Of a stretch of DNA of 64,000 nt, positions 43,069 through 52,858 are shown one piece after another (the stretch's first letter is position 1; the number at the start of each line of letters is the position of its first letter). A program made the translations under genes and the position numbers. The notes beneath the pieces are model-generated. The model ran no database searches. It was given only the letters and a program-made list of their open reading frames with translations, and was not told where the DNA came from. The stretch is from Solwaraspora sp. WMMD792 (GTDB lineage Bacteria > Actinomycetota > Actinomycetes > Mycobacteriales > Micromonosporaceae), in the NCBI RefSeq assembly GCF_029626105.1, contig NZ_JARUBH010000009.1, positions 5,146,001 to 5,210,000 on the forward strand. Direction: 5' to 3'.

Positions 43069-44000
43069 CAGGATCCTTCCGATCGGGAGCCGGTCAGCTC
43101 CACCGGGGCGTTGTCGATCAACCGGGTGTCACCGACCCGGGCGGCGATCAGCAGCCGGGCCGGGCCGGGCACCGCCGGCCCCAACTCGGGGTCGGTCAGC
43201 GCCAGGTAGTCGAGCTCGGCGGCACCGCCGGTGTGCCGGTCGAAGACGGCCCGGCCGGCGGCCAGCACCTCGTCGGAGGAGCCGCCCGCCGCGGCCGCTG
43301 CCGCGCCGGCCCGTAGCGCGCCGGCCAGCCCCAGCGCCACCTGCCGCTGCCGGGGCGACAGGTAACGGTTGCGGCTGGACCTGGCCAGCCCGTCCGGCTC
43401 ACGGACGGTCGGCACGCCGACGATGGTCACCGGCAGATCGAGGTCGCGCACCATCCGCCGGACCAGGGTCAGCTGCTGGTAGTCCTTCTCCCCGAAGAAG
43501 GCCAGGTCGGGTCGGGTGATCTGGAGCAGCTTCAGCACCACGGTGAGCACCCCGTGGAAGAAGCCCGGGCGGCTCGCCCCCTCCAGGATCTCCCCCACCG
43601 GCCCGGGGTTGACCCGAACCTGCGGCGCACCGTCCGGGTAGACCTCGGCCCGGCCCGGCGCGAAGACCGCCCGGACCCCGGCCCGCCGGCACACCTCCAG
43701 GTCGTCGTCGATGGTGCGCGGGTACCGGTCGAAGTCCTCGGTCGGCCCGAACTGCAGCGGGTTGACGAAGATCGTGGCGATCACGTGGTCGGCGCGGGCG
43801 GCCGCCGCACGCAGCAGGGCGGCGTGCCCGTCGTGCAGGGCGCCCATCGTCATCACCACCGCCACCGAGCCGGACCAGCCGGCGCGCAGCGCGGCGAGTT
43901 CGGCGCGGGTCCAGACGACCTGCAGCCCGGCCGGCGCGGTCGGAGTGGTCGGCGCGGTCGAGGCCTGGCTCATCGCACTCATCGGACCCGCCGCACTCAT
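43068..44000 (-). CDS. panC: Pantothenate synthetase (pantoate-beta-alanine ligase)
   Basis: A protein of 310 residues from the ATG at 44000, coupled to the upstream gene (ATGA). An ATP-binding [17 protein letters not shown] motif, [55 protein letters not shown] and the KMSKS-like SSRNRYLSP identify PanC. It joins pantoate and beta-alanine, the latter from PanD encoded immediately downstream. The first 25 residues are Ser/Ala/Thr-rich and may be dispensable. Confidence 0.95.
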   Translation of the reverse strand: MSAAGPMSAMSQASTAPTTPTAPAGLQVVWTRAELAALRAGWSGSVAVVMTMGALHDGHAALLRAAAARADHVIATIFVNPLQFGPTEDFDRYPRTIDDDLEVCRRAGVRAVFAPGRAEVYPDGAPQVRVNPGPVGEILEGASRPGFFHGVLTVVLKLLQITRPDLAFFGEKDYQQLTLVRRMVRDLDLPVTIVGVPTVREPDGLARSSRNRYLSPRQRQVALGLAGALRAGAAAAAAGGSSDEVLAAGRAVFDRHTGGAAELDYLALTDPELGPAVPGPARLLIAARVGDTRLIDNAPVELTGSRSEGS

Positions 44001-44953
44001 CGGACCCACACCCGACGTCGGCCCGACGTGGCGGCCGGCTCCCGGCCGGCCAGCACGTCGAGCAGCGGCACCGCGGCGGCGGCCGGCAGCCGGCCGGCGG
44101 CGATCGCCCGGTCCGCGGTACGCCGGGCCAACGCCAGATAGCTGGGCAGGCTCTCTGCGGCGGTGTCGGCCAGCCGGTCCAGGTGCCGGGCCACGGTGCC
44201 GGCGTCGCCGCGCGACACCGGCCCGGTCAGCGCGGCGTCGCCGTGCGCCAGGGCGTTGTCCAGGGCGGCGCGCAGCAGCGGCGCGAGCACCCGGGCAGGG
44301 TCGGTGACCCCAGCGTCGCGCAGCCGGTCGCTGGCCTCGTTGACCAGGGTGACCAGATGGTTCGCGCCGTGTGCCAGGGCGGCGTGGTAGAGCGCCCGGT
44401 CCGTCTCGGCGACCCACTCGACGGTGCCGCCCAGCGCCGCCACCAGGCGGGTGGCCAACGGCCGCAGCGGCCGGTCGGCGGTCACCCCGTAGCTGATCCC
44501 GGGCAGCCGGTCCAGGTCACCGCGCTCGCCGGTGAAGGTCATCGCCGGGTGCAGCGCCAGCGGGGCGGCGCCGACCGCCGCGGCCGGGGCCAGCACGGCG
44601 AGACCGTGCGACCCCGAGGTGTGTGCCACGACCTGGCCGGGCCGCAGCGCGCCGGCCGTCACCAGGTCGGTCACCACGGTCGGCAGCACGTCGTCGGGCA
44701 CCGCGAGGATCAGCAGCTCGGCGGCGTCGGCGACGTCGGCCACCGGCCAAGGCTCGACGCCGGGCAGCAGCCGACGGATCCGGTCCCGGCTGGCCGGGCT
44801 GGCGCCGGAGACCGCGGTGATTCGATGGCCGGCGGCGGTCAGGGCGGCGGCGAGCACCGCGCCTACCCGGCCGGCGCCCACGACCCCGACAGCGGGGTCG
44901 GTAACCCGGGCGGCGGGAACGTCCGCCGCCGTCGGGCGCGCCGATGCGCTCAT
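43997..44953 (-). CDS. DUF2520 / Rossmann-fold oxidoreductase-like protein
   Basis: A protein of 318 residues from the ATG at 44953. N-terminal Rossmann fold [20 protein letters not shown], then [15 protein letters not shown], and a C-terminal helical DUF2520 domain with [23 protein letters not shown] and [13 protein letters not shown]-like ([15 protein letters not shown]) motifs. It resembles pyrroline-5-carboxylate reductase/ketopantoate reductase-like folds. Coupling to panC suggests a role in pantothenate synthesis, perhaps NADPH-dependent ketopantoate reduction, but that is not established. Matches Rv3603c by position. Confidence 0.88.
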   Translation of the reverse strand: MSASARPTAADVPAARVTDPAVGVVGAGRVGAVLAAALTAAGHRITAVSGASPASRDRIRRLLPGVEPWPVADVADAAELLILAVPDDVLPTVVTDLVTAGALRPGQVVAHTSGSHGLAVLAPAAAVGAAPLALHPAMTFTGERGDLDRLPGISYGVTADRPLRPLATRLVAALGGTVEWVAETDRALYHAALAHGANHLVTLVNEASDRLRDAGVTDPARVLAPLLRAALDNALAHGDAALTGPVSRGDAGTVARHLDRLADTAAESLPSYLALARRTADRAIAAGRLPAAAAVPLLDVLAGREPAATSGRRRVWVR

Positions 44954-45066
44954 GATGTGATCCAGTCCTCGAAACGGGGGTACCGGTCGATGCCAGTATG
45001 CGCCGGGGCAACGGGCCGGAAACAACGTTGTGTGAAAACCTTCACCCGCTGATCTAGGGTGGCCCG

Positions 45067-46101
45067 GTGCTGACCTGGCGGGACGCCATCTCCACCGCGC
45101 TGTACGGGCCGGAGGGCTTCTATGTGACCGGCGGCACCCCGGTGCCCGCCGCGCACTTTTCGACCAGCGCGCAGACCGGTACGCCGTTCGCCCGGGCGGT
45201 GCTGCGGCTGCTGGGCCAGGTCGACCGTCTGCTCGGCCACCCGGACCCGGTCGACCTGGTCGACGTCGGAGCCGGCGGCGGTGAGCTGCTCGGCGCCGTA
45301 CACCGGCTGCTCACCGACCCGCCGGGCGCCTTCGCCGACCCGCCCGGAACGCTCGCCGACCGGATCCGGTTGACCGGCGTCGACCCGGCACCCCGGCCGG
45401 CCGGCCTGCCCGAACCGGTCCAATGGCGGGCCGCACCGCCGACGCGAACCACCGGGCTGCTCGTCGCCACCGAGTGGCTGGACAACGTACCGCTCGATCT
45501 GGCCGTCCGCGACGGTGACCGGCTCCGCTGTCTGCTGGTCGACCCGGCAACCGGCCGGCAGCATCCCGGCGGGGAACTCAGCGCCGCCGACTCCGCCTGG
45601 CTGGACCGCTGGTGGCCGCCGCTGCCGGACGGGGCGCAGGCCGAGATCGGTCGCCCCCGCGACGAGGCCTGGGCCGCGGCGGTACGGACCCTGCACCGGG
45701 GCGTCGCCGTGGCGGTCGACTACGGCCACCGGTACGCCGACCGCCCGGTCGCCGGCACCCTGACCGGTTTCCGGGCCGGCCGTACGGTGGCCCCGGTCCC
45801 CGACGGCTCCTGCGACCTCACCGCCCACGTGGCGATCGACGCGGTCGCCGCCGCCGGATCGGCCGCCGCTGGCGGGGCCGGCCACCTGCTGTGCCGGCAA
45901 CGGGACGCGCTGCACCGACTCGGGGTGCACGGCCGCCGACCGCCACTGGCCCTGGCCGGCACCGACCCGCGTGGCTATTTGGCCGCGCTGGCTGCCGCCG
46001 GCACCGCCGCCGAACTCACCGACCCGGACGGGCTGGGCGGGCACTGGTGGCTGGTCCAACCGGTCGGGCTGGCCGTCGATGTCGAATCCCTGCTGGTGTG
46101 A
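45067..46101 (+). CDS. SAM-dependent methyltransferase, NDUFAF7/MidA (DUF185) family
   Basis: A protein of 344 residues with a GTG start. [20 protein letters not shown] and the [20 protein letters not shown] segment match the family start (xLYDPExGYY...FTTAPE-type), followed by SAM motif [15 protein letters not shown], then [14 protein letters not shown] and [10 protein letters not shown]. Mitochondrial NDUFAF7 dimethylates an arginine of NDUFS2, the NuoD homologue of complex I. Here the next gene, 71 bases downstream in the same direction, encodes a NuoD homologue with that arginine. Substrate assignment is inference. Confidence 0.85.
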   Translation: MLTWRDAISTALYGPEGFYVTGGTPVPAAHFSTSAQTGTPFARAVLRLLGQVDRLLGHPDPVDLVDVGAGGGELLGAVHRLLTDPPGAFADPPGTLADRIRLTGVDPAPRPAGLPEPVQWRAAPPTRTTGLLVATEWLDNVPLDLAVRDGDRLRCLLVDPATGRQHPGGELSAADSAWLDRWWPPLPDGAQAEIGRPRDEAWAAAVRTLHRGVAVAVDYGHRYADRPVAGTLTGFRAGRTVAPVPDGSCDLTAHVAIDAVAAAGSAAAGGAGHLLCRQRDALHRLGVHGRRPPLALAGTDPRGYLAALAAAGTAAELTDPDGLGGHWWLVQPVGLAVDVESLLV

Positions 46102-46172
46102 AACCCGAATCCCCTGCTGGGTCTGAAACCCGGATCCCCGCCGACCATCTGGCGGGGAGTCGGCGTGCGACG

Positions 46173-47363
46173 ATGGCCGGCATGGACACCGACACCGGTT
46201 CGCCGCCCCCGGCCGGGTCGGCCGACGGACTCCGCCAGCTGACCGTCGGCACCGGCGCCGGGCTGGACACCGCCGACATGGTGCTCAACATCGGCCCGCA
46301 GCACCCGTCCACGCACGGCGTACTCCGGCTCAAGCTGGTCCTCGACGGCGAGCGGGTGGTCTCCTGCGAGCCGGTGATCGGCTACATGCACCGTGGCGCC
46401 GAGAAACTGTTCGAGGTCCGCGACTACCGGCAGATCATCATGCTGGCCAACCGGCACGACTGGCTGTCCGCGTTCGCCAACGAACTGGGTGTGGCGCTCG
46501 CCGTCGAACGGATGATGGGCATCGAGGTGCCGGAGCGGGCCACCTGGCTGCGGACCGCGCTGGCCGAACTGAACCGGGTGCTCAACCACCTGATGTTCCT
46601 CGGCTCGTATCCACTGGAGATCGGCGCGCTCACCCCGGTGTTCTACTCGTTCCGGGAGCGGGAGACGCTGCAGGCCGTGCTGGAGGAGGTCTCCGGCGGC
46701 CGGATGCACTACATGTTCAACCGGGTGGGCGGTCTCAAGGAGGAGGTGCCGGCCGGCTGGACCCGCCGGGCCCGGGAGGCGATCGGCCAGGTCGAGGCCC
46801 GGATGCCCGACCTGGACCGGCTGATCCGGCGCAATGAGATCTTCCTCGCCCGTACGGTCGGGGTCGGGGTGCTCGACGCGGCGACGGCCGCGGCGTTCGG
46901 CGCCTCCGGACCGGTCGCCCGGGCCAGTGGGCTGGACCTGGACCTGCGTCGCGACGAGCCGTACCTCGCCTACGGCGAGCTGGACGTGCCGGTGGTCACC
47001 CGCCGTGCCGGCGACTGCCACGCCCGGTTCGAGGTGCTGCTCGACCAGGTGTACGCCTCACTCGACCTGGCCCGCCGCTGTCTGGACCGGGTCGACCAGC
47101 TGACCGGGCCGGTCAACGTACGGCTGCCGAAGGTGGTCAAGGCACCCGAGGGCCACACCTACGCGTGGACCGAGAACCCGCTCGGGGTCAACGGCTACTA
47201 CCTCGTCTCCCGGGGGGAAAAGACCCCGTGGCGGCTCAAGCTGCGGACTGCCTCCTACGCCAACGTGCAGGCGTTGGCGACGCTGATCCCCGGCAGCCTG
47301 GTGCCGGATCTGGTGGCGATCCTCGGTTCGATGTTCTTCGTGGTCGGCGACATCGACAAGTGA
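46173..47363 (+). CDS. nuoD: Solitary NuoD-like NADH-quinone oxidoreductase 49-kDa subunit homologue
   Basis: A protein of 396 residues from the ATG at 46173. It aligns through its length with NuoD/NDUFS2: [78 protein letters not shown] and the VGDIDK C-terminus. The quinone-site His (His48) is kept, but the quinone-site Tyr (bovine Tyr108) is Trp97 (HDWLSAF). No other nuo genes are nearby, so this is a paralogue (nuoD2-type) rather than part of the main complex I operon. It is likely a target of the methyltransferase upstream. Confidence 0.9.
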   Translation: MAGMDTDTGSPPPAGSADGLRQLTVGTGAGLDTADMVLNIGPQHPSTHGVLRLKLVLDGERVVSCEPVIGYMHRGAEKLFEVRDYRQIIMLANRHDWLSAFANELGVALAVERMMGIEVPERATWLRTALAELNRVLNHLMFLGSYPLEIGALTPVFYSFRERETLQAVLEEVSGGRMHYMFNRVGGLKEEVPAGWTRRAREAIGQVEARMPDLDRLIRRNEIFLARTVGVGVLDAATAAAFGASGPVARASGLDLDLRRDEPYLAYGELDVPVVTRRAGDCHARFEVLLDQVYASLDLARRCLDRVDQLTGPVNVRLPKVVKAPEGHTYAWTENPLGVNGYYLVSRGEKTPWRLKLRTASYANVQALATLIPGSLVPDLVAILGSMFFVVGDIDK

Positions 47364-47370
47364 CGCTGGC

Positions 47371-49074
47371 CTACCGCCAGCGGCGGTCGTCGGGGAAGTC
47401 GACGTCGTCACGGTAGCGGCCGCGGCCGTCGTCGTCACGGTACCGCCGCCCACCGTCGTCCGGATCCCGGTAGCGCCGGCCCGGGGCACCGTCGTCGTAG
47501 TCGCGGTACCGGCGGCCCGGCTCGTCGTCGTAGTCGCGGTACCGGCGCCCGGCGGTGCCCTCCTCCGCGTACCGGCGGGGCGGTTCGTCGTCGCGGTAGC
47601 GCCGGCCGGACGCGTCGTCGCGGTAGCGCCGGCCCGGGTCCGCCGGTTCCTCGTCCCGGTACCGGCGGGGCGGGTCGTCGTCCCGGTACCGGCGGGGCGG
47701 GTCGTCGTCGCGGAACCGCCGACCGACGTCGTCCTCCTCGTCCCGGTACCGGCGACTGCGCCGGACCGGCTCGTCGTCGAGTGGATCGCGGGCCGGCGAC
47801 GACCAGGCCGGGGGCGACTCGGCGCCGCTGCCGGCCGGCAACGCCGGCAGCGCCGCACGCCGGCCGGTCCCGCTGATCCCCGGGCCGTCCGGCGGCGGGT
47901 CGGCCATCCGCTGGTCCCACCGGGCGTCCCGCCACGGCGGCTCGTCCGCGACCCGGTCACCGCCCGGCCCCGGCAGGTCGCCCCGGTCCTGCGGGTACCG
48001 GCCGTTACGGGCACCGGCTCCGGACCGGGCCGGCGGGTAGTCGTCGCGGGCCGGCGGGTAGTCGTCGTCACGGGCCGGCGGCCACCGCTCGGCCGGCGAC
48101 CCGGTGCTGAAGCCGTCGGCCCGCCCGACGTCCCACCGGTCGACGGGTCGGTCGCCGTACCGTTGCTCGGCGCTGTCGTCCCGGTCGCCGCTCCACGACC
48201 AGCGCTCCTCCGGCTGGTCGCGCAGCCGACGTTCGGTCCACGACTCCTCGTCCGGCTCGGCGGAACGCCGCCCACGGGCCGCCGGTGCGGACCACTCACC
48301 GTCGATGGACTCGCCGCCCCGGCCGCCGTACCGGGTCCCGCCGTACACCGTGCCGGCGGGTTCGTCGTCGGCCCGTGGGTCGACAACCTGCCGGGTGCTC
48401 ACCTGGACGGTCTCCGGCTGCCGAACGACGCCGTTCGGCCCCTGCTGGCGGGGCAGTACGGTGCCGCTGACCGCCGGGACCGAGGCCCGACCGGCCTGGC
48501 CGCCGGAGCCGTACTGGCCGCTGGAGCCGTACTGGCCGCCGTTGTACTGGCCGCCGTAGCCGGCAGCCCCGGTCGGGCCGGAGGCCGGCACCGCCGCCGG
48601 TACGGCGGACGCCGGAGCAGCCTGATCGAACCGGTCGTAGCCGGCGCGGTCACCGCCCAGCTGTTCCCGGGCCGGTTCACTGCGGGCGATCTCGGCACGG
48701 ACCACGTCCAGTTGGCCGCGAAGAGCCTCGACGTCGTCCTGAACCACCTGCATTTTCTCGCCGAAGGCGCGGTGCGTCGCCCGGACGGCGGTGGAAATGT
48801 CGTTGCGCACGTCCTCGCGGAGCACGTCCATTTCCTCGACGAGCGCATCCTCCATGTCGGCGCGCATAGTTTCGACGCCGCCACGCAATGTGATTGACAA
48901 TCCGATCAACACCACGGACGCGATAGCGATCACCATCGCCAGTCGCAACGAGCCGTCGCCGTCGCCGAGCAGCAGCAAAAGCGCAGCCAGCGGCGCCAGG
49001 CCCAGGCCACCCCAGGTAAGCCACTTGAGCGGAACCGTGCGGCGCGGCTCCTCTTCGGCCTCGGGAGCGGACAT
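47371..49074 (-). CDS. Membrane protein with long Arg-Tyr-Arg-Asp repeat tail
   Basis: A protein of 567 residues from the ATG at 49074. Two hydrophobic helices near the N-terminus (about residues 16-35 and 43-60, LGLAPLAALLLLLG and MVIAIASVVLIGLSITL) precede a coiled-coil stretch (about 65-130, MRADMEDALVEEMDVLREDV and onwards). The rest is disordered: a Gln/Gly/Tyr/Ser linker, then charged sequence ending in about 12 RRYRD-type repeats over the last 130 residues. The repeats are encoded by degenerate direct repeats. It converges on nuoD with 7 bases between. Function unknown. Confidence 0.75.
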   Translation of the reverse strand: MSAPEAEEEPRRTVPLKWLTWGGLGLAPLAALLLLLGDGDGSLRLAMVIAIASVVLIGLSITLRGGVETMRADMEDALVEEMDVLREDVRNDISTAVRATHRAFGEKMQVVQDDVEALRGQLDVVRAEIARSEPAREQLGGDRAGYDRFDQAAPASAVPAAVPASGPTGAAGYGGQYNGGQYGSSGQYGSGGQAGRASVPAVSGTVLPRQQGPNGVVRQPETVQVSTRQVVDPRADDEPAGTVYGGTRYGGRGGESIDGEWSAPAARGRRSAEPDEESWTERRLRDQPEERWSWSGDRDDSAEQRYGDRPVDRWDVGRADGFSTGSPAERWPPARDDDYPPARDDYPPARSGAGARNGRYPQDRGDLPGPGGDRVADEPPWRDARWDQRMADPPPDGPGISGTGRRAALPALPAGSGAESPPAWSSPARDPLDDEPVRRSRRYRDEEDDVGRRFRDDDPPRRYRDDDPPRRYRDEEPADPGRRYRDDASGRRYRDDEPPRRYAEEGTAGRRYRDYDDEPGRRYRDYDDGAPGRRYRDPDDGGRRYRDDDGRGRYRDDVDFPDDRRWR

Positions 49075-49187
49075 GGCTGTGGAGCCTACCGACATCTACA
49101 GATCAACGGAACGGGTACCGCCTGCTGTCCGAGAAGGTAGGCTCCACAGCCCGGGTGGCCGGCGACAGTCCGCGCCAGCCACGGAAA

Positions 49188-50192
49188 TCAGCCGGTCGCC
49201 AACGCTCCGTCCGACGAGAACACCAAGCCGACACTGATCTCGCCGGTGGTCAACGCGGTCTTGGTCTGCGGCCCACCGGCGTCGAGGGAGCTGAACTCCC
49301 CGGCCCGGAAGTCGTACACCTCGACCAGCCCTTCCTGGCACTTGGGACGCTGCGGGCACTCCGGCGGACCGCCCAGGACGGTCGCCGTACCGGAGCATTT
49401 CTCCGCCAGGTCGGAAAGCGTACGAACGCCGTACTCGTCGGCGAAGGCACTGGTCACCGCGAACGCGTTCTGGTCCTGCGCCGCGGACGGTTCGCCGAAG
49501 ACGATGCCGACCTGCTCGCCGACCTCGCGGAGCCCGGTCATCGTCTCGTCCAGGTCCGGCGACGAGATCGCCGGCGCGTTCTCCCCCGCGACCTTGTTGT
49601 TGATGAAGTCCGCCATGGTTGCCGCGTACTCCGGCACCACCTGGATCTCCCCGGTCTCCAGCGCCGGCTCGTACAGCTCACGGTTGCCGATCTGCTGCAC
49701 GGTGACGTCGTAGCCCGCCGCCGTCAGCACGATCCGGTACAACTCGCCCAGGGTCTCGCTCTCACTGAAGTTGGCCGCGCCGACGATCAGCTCACCGCCC
49801 GGCCCGGTCTCGATACCGTCGGTCAGGCCCTCGGCGGCGGCGAACTCCTCGGCCGCGGCCTGCGGCGTCTGCCGGTCGACGTCGACCGCCCGGTTGAGCC
49901 CGATCAGCTTCTCGGTGTCCAACGCGGCCGACACCCTGTTCAGGGCGGCGATGACCTGCGGCGATGCCGCGTCGGCGTTGACCGCCGGCACGATGTTGTC
50001 GGTGTTCTGCAGGTTCTTGTCGTCGGTCAGCACCACCAGCTGGTCTCCGGCTACCGGTGCGCAGCCGGCACCGGACGCGCCGGCATCCGGCGCCTCGGTG
50101 CCGGATGACCCCGCCTCGCCACATGCGGCGAGGAAACCCGCCGCGGTGAGCGCGCCGACCGCGCTCAGGGCGATACGTGTCCGTGCATGCAT
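49188..50192 (-). CDS. ABC transporter substrate-binding lipoprotein (glycine betaine/osmoprotectant type)
   Basis: A protein of 334 residues from the ATG at 50192, with AGGAGG 9 bases upstream. Signal peptide and lipobox FLAACGE; then an OpuAC-type binding fold: QLVVLTDDKNLQNTDNIVPA, GELIVGAANFSESETLGELY, YDVTVQQIGNRELYEPAL, QVVPEYAATMADFIN. Two lobes with swapped halves are expected of this cluster F protein. It delivers a quaternary ammonium compound to the permeases encoded upstream in the same direction, although 238 bases separate them and it may have its own promoter. Confidence 0.9.
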   Translation of the reverse strand: MHARTRIALSAVGALTAAGFLAACGEAGSSGTEAPDAGASGAGCAPVAGDQLVVLTDDKNLQNTDNIVPAVNADAASPQVIAALNRVSAALDTEKLIGLNRAVDVDRQTPQAAAEEFAAAEGLTDGIETGPGGELIVGAANFSESETLGELYRIVLTAAGYDVTVQQIGNRELYEPALETGEIQVVPEYAATMADFINNKVAGENAPAISSPDLDETMTGLREVGEQVGIVFGEPSAAQDQNAFAVTSAFADEYGVRTLSDLAEKCSGTATVLGGPPECPQRPKCQEGLVEVYDFRAGEFSSLDAGGPQTKTALTTGEISVGLVFSSDGALATG

Positions 50193-50430
50193 GTTTGCCC
50201 GCCTCCTGTGTCCCGGCGCGACCCCATCGGGCCGGCCGCGTGTCCGACGGGCGCGGCACATGCCCGCGCGAGCGTGCTGCGGGCAGCACGGCAGCCGCGA
50301 CGGGGCCCCGGCCCGTGCCGGCATGCCGTCACCCGTTCCCTCTACCGAACATCCTCACCGTAGGGTCCGACAACAGATGAAGATCGGTTGTCACCGGATC
50401 GTCATCCGGCCCAAACGGAAAGCGACGCGC

Positions 50431-51171
50431 TCAACCCGAGCCGACCGCGCTGGCCTGCTCGTTCGCCCGCCGGCCGGTCCGGCGCAGCGGACGCGGAGTG
50501 AACGCCCGTTCGAGCACCGCCAGCAGCCCTTCGGTGATCAGCGCCAGGGTCGCCACCAACAGACCGCCAGCGAGGATCTGGCCACCGCCGATCGAGATGC
50601 CCAACCCGAAGCCCGCGCTGATGATCTGCCCGAGACCTCCGCCGTTGACGAACGCCGCCAACGCCGCCGTCGCCACCACCTGCACCGCCGCGGTCCGGAA
50701 CCCGGCCGCCAGGTACGGCACCGCGAGCGGCAACTCGACCCGGCGCAGCACCTGCCAGCCGGACAGCCCCATCCCCCGAGCCGCCTCCCGCACCTGCGGA
50801 TCGACCTGCCGGATCCCGGTGAACGCGTTGGCCAGCAGCGGCGGTACGGCGAACACCGCCAACGCCAGGATCACCGGCGGCTTGCCGAAGCCCAGGAAGG
50901 TCAACGGCAGAATGGACAGCAGGGCGATGGTCGGCACCGCCAGGGTCAGGTTCGACACCAGCACCACCAGGCCGCCGCCCCGGCCGGTGTGCCCGAGCCA
51001 CAGTCCGACCGGCCAGGCCACCAGGCAGCCGACCGCGACCGCGGCGGCCGAGATGGTCAGGTGCTCACCGAGGCGGTCCAGCACCCCACCCGGGTTGGTC
51101 CAGTTGAGCGGGTCGTTGAGCCAGGTCACCGCCTGCTCGACCGGGTTCGCCGCCACCGTCCGCCGGCTCAC
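50431..51171 (-). CDS. ABC transporter permease (osmoprotectant, OpuB/ProW type)
   Basis: A protein of 246 residues. Binding-protein-dependent transport fold with five or six helices; the EAA loop is EAARGMGLSGWQVLRRVELP. LGEHLTISAAAVAVGCLVAW starts the membrane domain and GGGLGQIISAGFGLG is typical of OpuCB/OpuBD permeases. It overlaps the first permease gene by 4 bases (ATGA), so the pair forms the heterodimeric channel. Confidence 0.9.
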   Translation of the reverse strand: MSRRTVAANPVEQAVTWLNDPLNWTNPGGVLDRLGEHLTISAAAVAVGCLVAWPVGLWLGHTGRGGGLVVLVSNLTLAVPTIALLSILPLTFLGFGKPPVILALAVFAVPPLLANAFTGIRQVDPQVREAARGMGLSGWQVLRRVELPLAVPYLAAGFRTAAVQVVATAALAAFVNGGGLGQIISAGFGLGISIGGGQILAGGLLVATLALITEGLLAVLERAFTPRPLRRTGRRANEQASAVGSG

Positions 51172-51860
51172 GGTGCGACCCGCCGGGCCCAGGGCGTCAG
51201 CAGCCGACCGGCACCCGCCAGGAGCAGGTCGAGCAGCAGGGCCAGCGCCACGCTCAGCAGCGTACCGGTGAGGATCTGGGCCTTGTAGAAGTTGTTCCGG
51301 AAGCCGCTGAAGATCAGGTCACCGAGGCCGCCGTAGCCGATCAGCGAGCCGATGGTGACCAGCGCGACCGTGGAGACCGTGGCCAGCCGCAAGCCGGTCA
51401 TGATGCCGGGCAGTGCCAACGGCAGTTCGATGCGCAGCAGCCGACCGAACCGGCCGTACCCCATCCCGTCGGCCGCCTCGATGGTCGCCGCCGGCACCTG
51501 ACTCAGCCCGGCCAGCGAGTTGCGCACGACCAGCAGCAACGCGTACAGCACCAGGGCGATCAGCACCGACGCGGGATTTGTCGCGCCCACGTAGGGTGCG
51601 ACGAAGGCGAGCAACGCCAGCGACGGGATGGTGTAGAGCACACCGGTGAGGGCGAGGATCGGACCGGTCAGCGACCGGAACCAGTACGCGACCACCGCCA
51701 GCGGCACCGCCAGCAGCGCGGCGATCAGCACCGCCTGTACCGTCAGGGTGACGTGTTCGGTCAACGCGGCGACGATCGTCGACCAGTTGTCCCGGACGTA
51801 CTGACCGGAGAACCACGGGTTACCCGGGTCAGCCCGGTCGGCGAGCAGGTGGAAGGACAC
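51168..51860 (-). CDS. ABC transporter permease (osmoprotectant, OpuB/ProW type)
   Basis: A protein of 230 residues with a GTG start. Five or six membrane helices, with the EAA loop EAADGMGYGRFGRLLRIELP and TIGSLIGYGGLGDLIFSGF. Pairs with the following permease. Its start lies only 2 bases from the start of the divergent ATPase gene, so its mRNA is probably leaderless or one of the two starts is misplaced. No ribosome binding site precedes it. Confidence 0.88.
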   Translation of the reverse strand: MSFHLLADRADPGNPWFSGQYVRDNWSTIVAALTEHVTLTVQAVLIAALLAVPLAVVAYWFRSLTGPILALTGVLYTIPSLALLAFVAPYVGATNPASVLIALVLYALLLVVRNSLAGLSQVPAATIEAADGMGYGRFGRLLRIELPLALPGIMTGLRLATVSTVALVTIGSLIGYGGLGDLIFSGFRNNFYKAQILTGTLLSVALALLLDLLLAGAGRLLTPWARRVAP

Positions 51861-51862
51861 AG

Positions 51863-52852
51863 GTGGACGGTACCGTGCGGGACACCGACGCCGACGGCGC
51901 GGCAGCGATCACCCTGACCGGCATCGGCAAGCAGTTCCCGGACGGGACGCGCGCCGTACAGAGCCTCTCCCTGGAGATCCCCGCCGGCCAGTTGGTGGTG
52001 CTGATCGGCCCGTCCGGCTGCGGCAAGTCCACCGTGCTCCGGATGATCAACAGGCTGATCGAGCCGACCACCGGGCGGATCATGCTCGGCGACGAGGACG
52101 TCACCCAGGTCGACCCGGTACTGCTGCGCCGCCGGATCGGGTACGTGATCCAACACGTGGGGCTCTTCCCGCACCAGACGATCCGGGCCAACGTCGGCAC
52201 GGTCCCCCGGCTGCTCGGCTGGCAGCGGGACCGGATCCGGCGCCGCGCCGACGAACTGCTCGACCTGGTCGGGCTGGAACCGGGCCGGTACGGCAAGCGC
52301 TACCCGCACGAGCTGTCCGGCGGGCAACGCCAGCGGGTCGGCGTCGCCCGGGCGTTGGCCGCCGACCCGGTCGTCCTGCTGATGGACGAGCCGTTCTCCG
52401 CGGTCGACCCGATCGCCCGCGGCCGGCTGCAGGAAGAGTTCCTCCGGCTGCAGGCCGAGGTACGCAAGACGATCGTGCTGGTCACCCACGACCTGGACGA
52501 GGCGGTACGGCTGGGCGACCGGATCGCCGTACTGTCCGAAGGCGGCCGGCTGGAGCAGTACGCCGCACCGGCCGAACTGCTCGGCGGGCCGGCGACCCCG
52601 TTCGTGACCGAGTTCGTCGGCGCCGACCGGGCGATCCGCCGGCTCGCGGTCACCCCGGTGAGCCGCGAACTGCTCGACGACGACCCGGCGGCCCCGGACC
52701 CGGCCGGGCTGCCCACCCTCACTTTGGGTACCTCGCTCTACGACGCGCTGGCCCGGTTGCTGGTCACCGGCGCGGAGCACGCCCGGGTGGTCGACGACGC
52801 CGACCACCCGGTCGGCGTGGTGAGCCGACGCCGGATCCTCGACGCCAGCTGA
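51863..52852 (+). CDS. ABC transporter ATP-binding protein (glycine betaine/OpuBA type)
   Basis: A protein of 329 residues; the GTG start has GGAAGGA upstream. Walker A GPSGCGKST, Q-loop, signature LSGGQRQRVGVARAL, Walker B VVLLMDEPFSAVDP and the H-loop THD are intact. A C-terminal extension with a single CBS-like half (LPTLTLGTSLYDALARLLVT, VGVVSRRRIL) is typical of OpuCA/ProV proteins that sense ionic strength. It energises the permeases encoded on the other strand; this split arrangement is unusual. Confidence 0.92.
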   Translation: MDGTVRDTDADGAAAITLTGIGKQFPDGTRAVQSLSLEIPAGQLVVLIGPSGCGKSTVLRMINRLIEPTTGRIMLGDEDVTQVDPVLLRRRIGYVIQHVGLFPHQTIRANVGTVPRLLGWQRDRIRRRADELLDLVGLEPGRYGKRYPHELSGGQRQRVGVARALAADPVVLLMDEPFSAVDPIARGRLQEEFLRLQAEVRKTIVLVTHDLDEAVRLGDRIAVLSEGGRLEQYAAPAELLGGPATPFVTEFVGADRAIRRLAVTPVSRELLDDDPAAPDPAGLPTLTLGTSLYDALARLLVTGAEHARVVDDADHPVGVVSRRRILDAS

Positions 52853-52858
52853 CCTGCG

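Noticed and set aside
47400-47760. Regular repeats that could suggest a CRISPR array
   Set aside because: The period varies, there are no unique spacers, and the repeats are in frame inside a coding region (RRYRD units).
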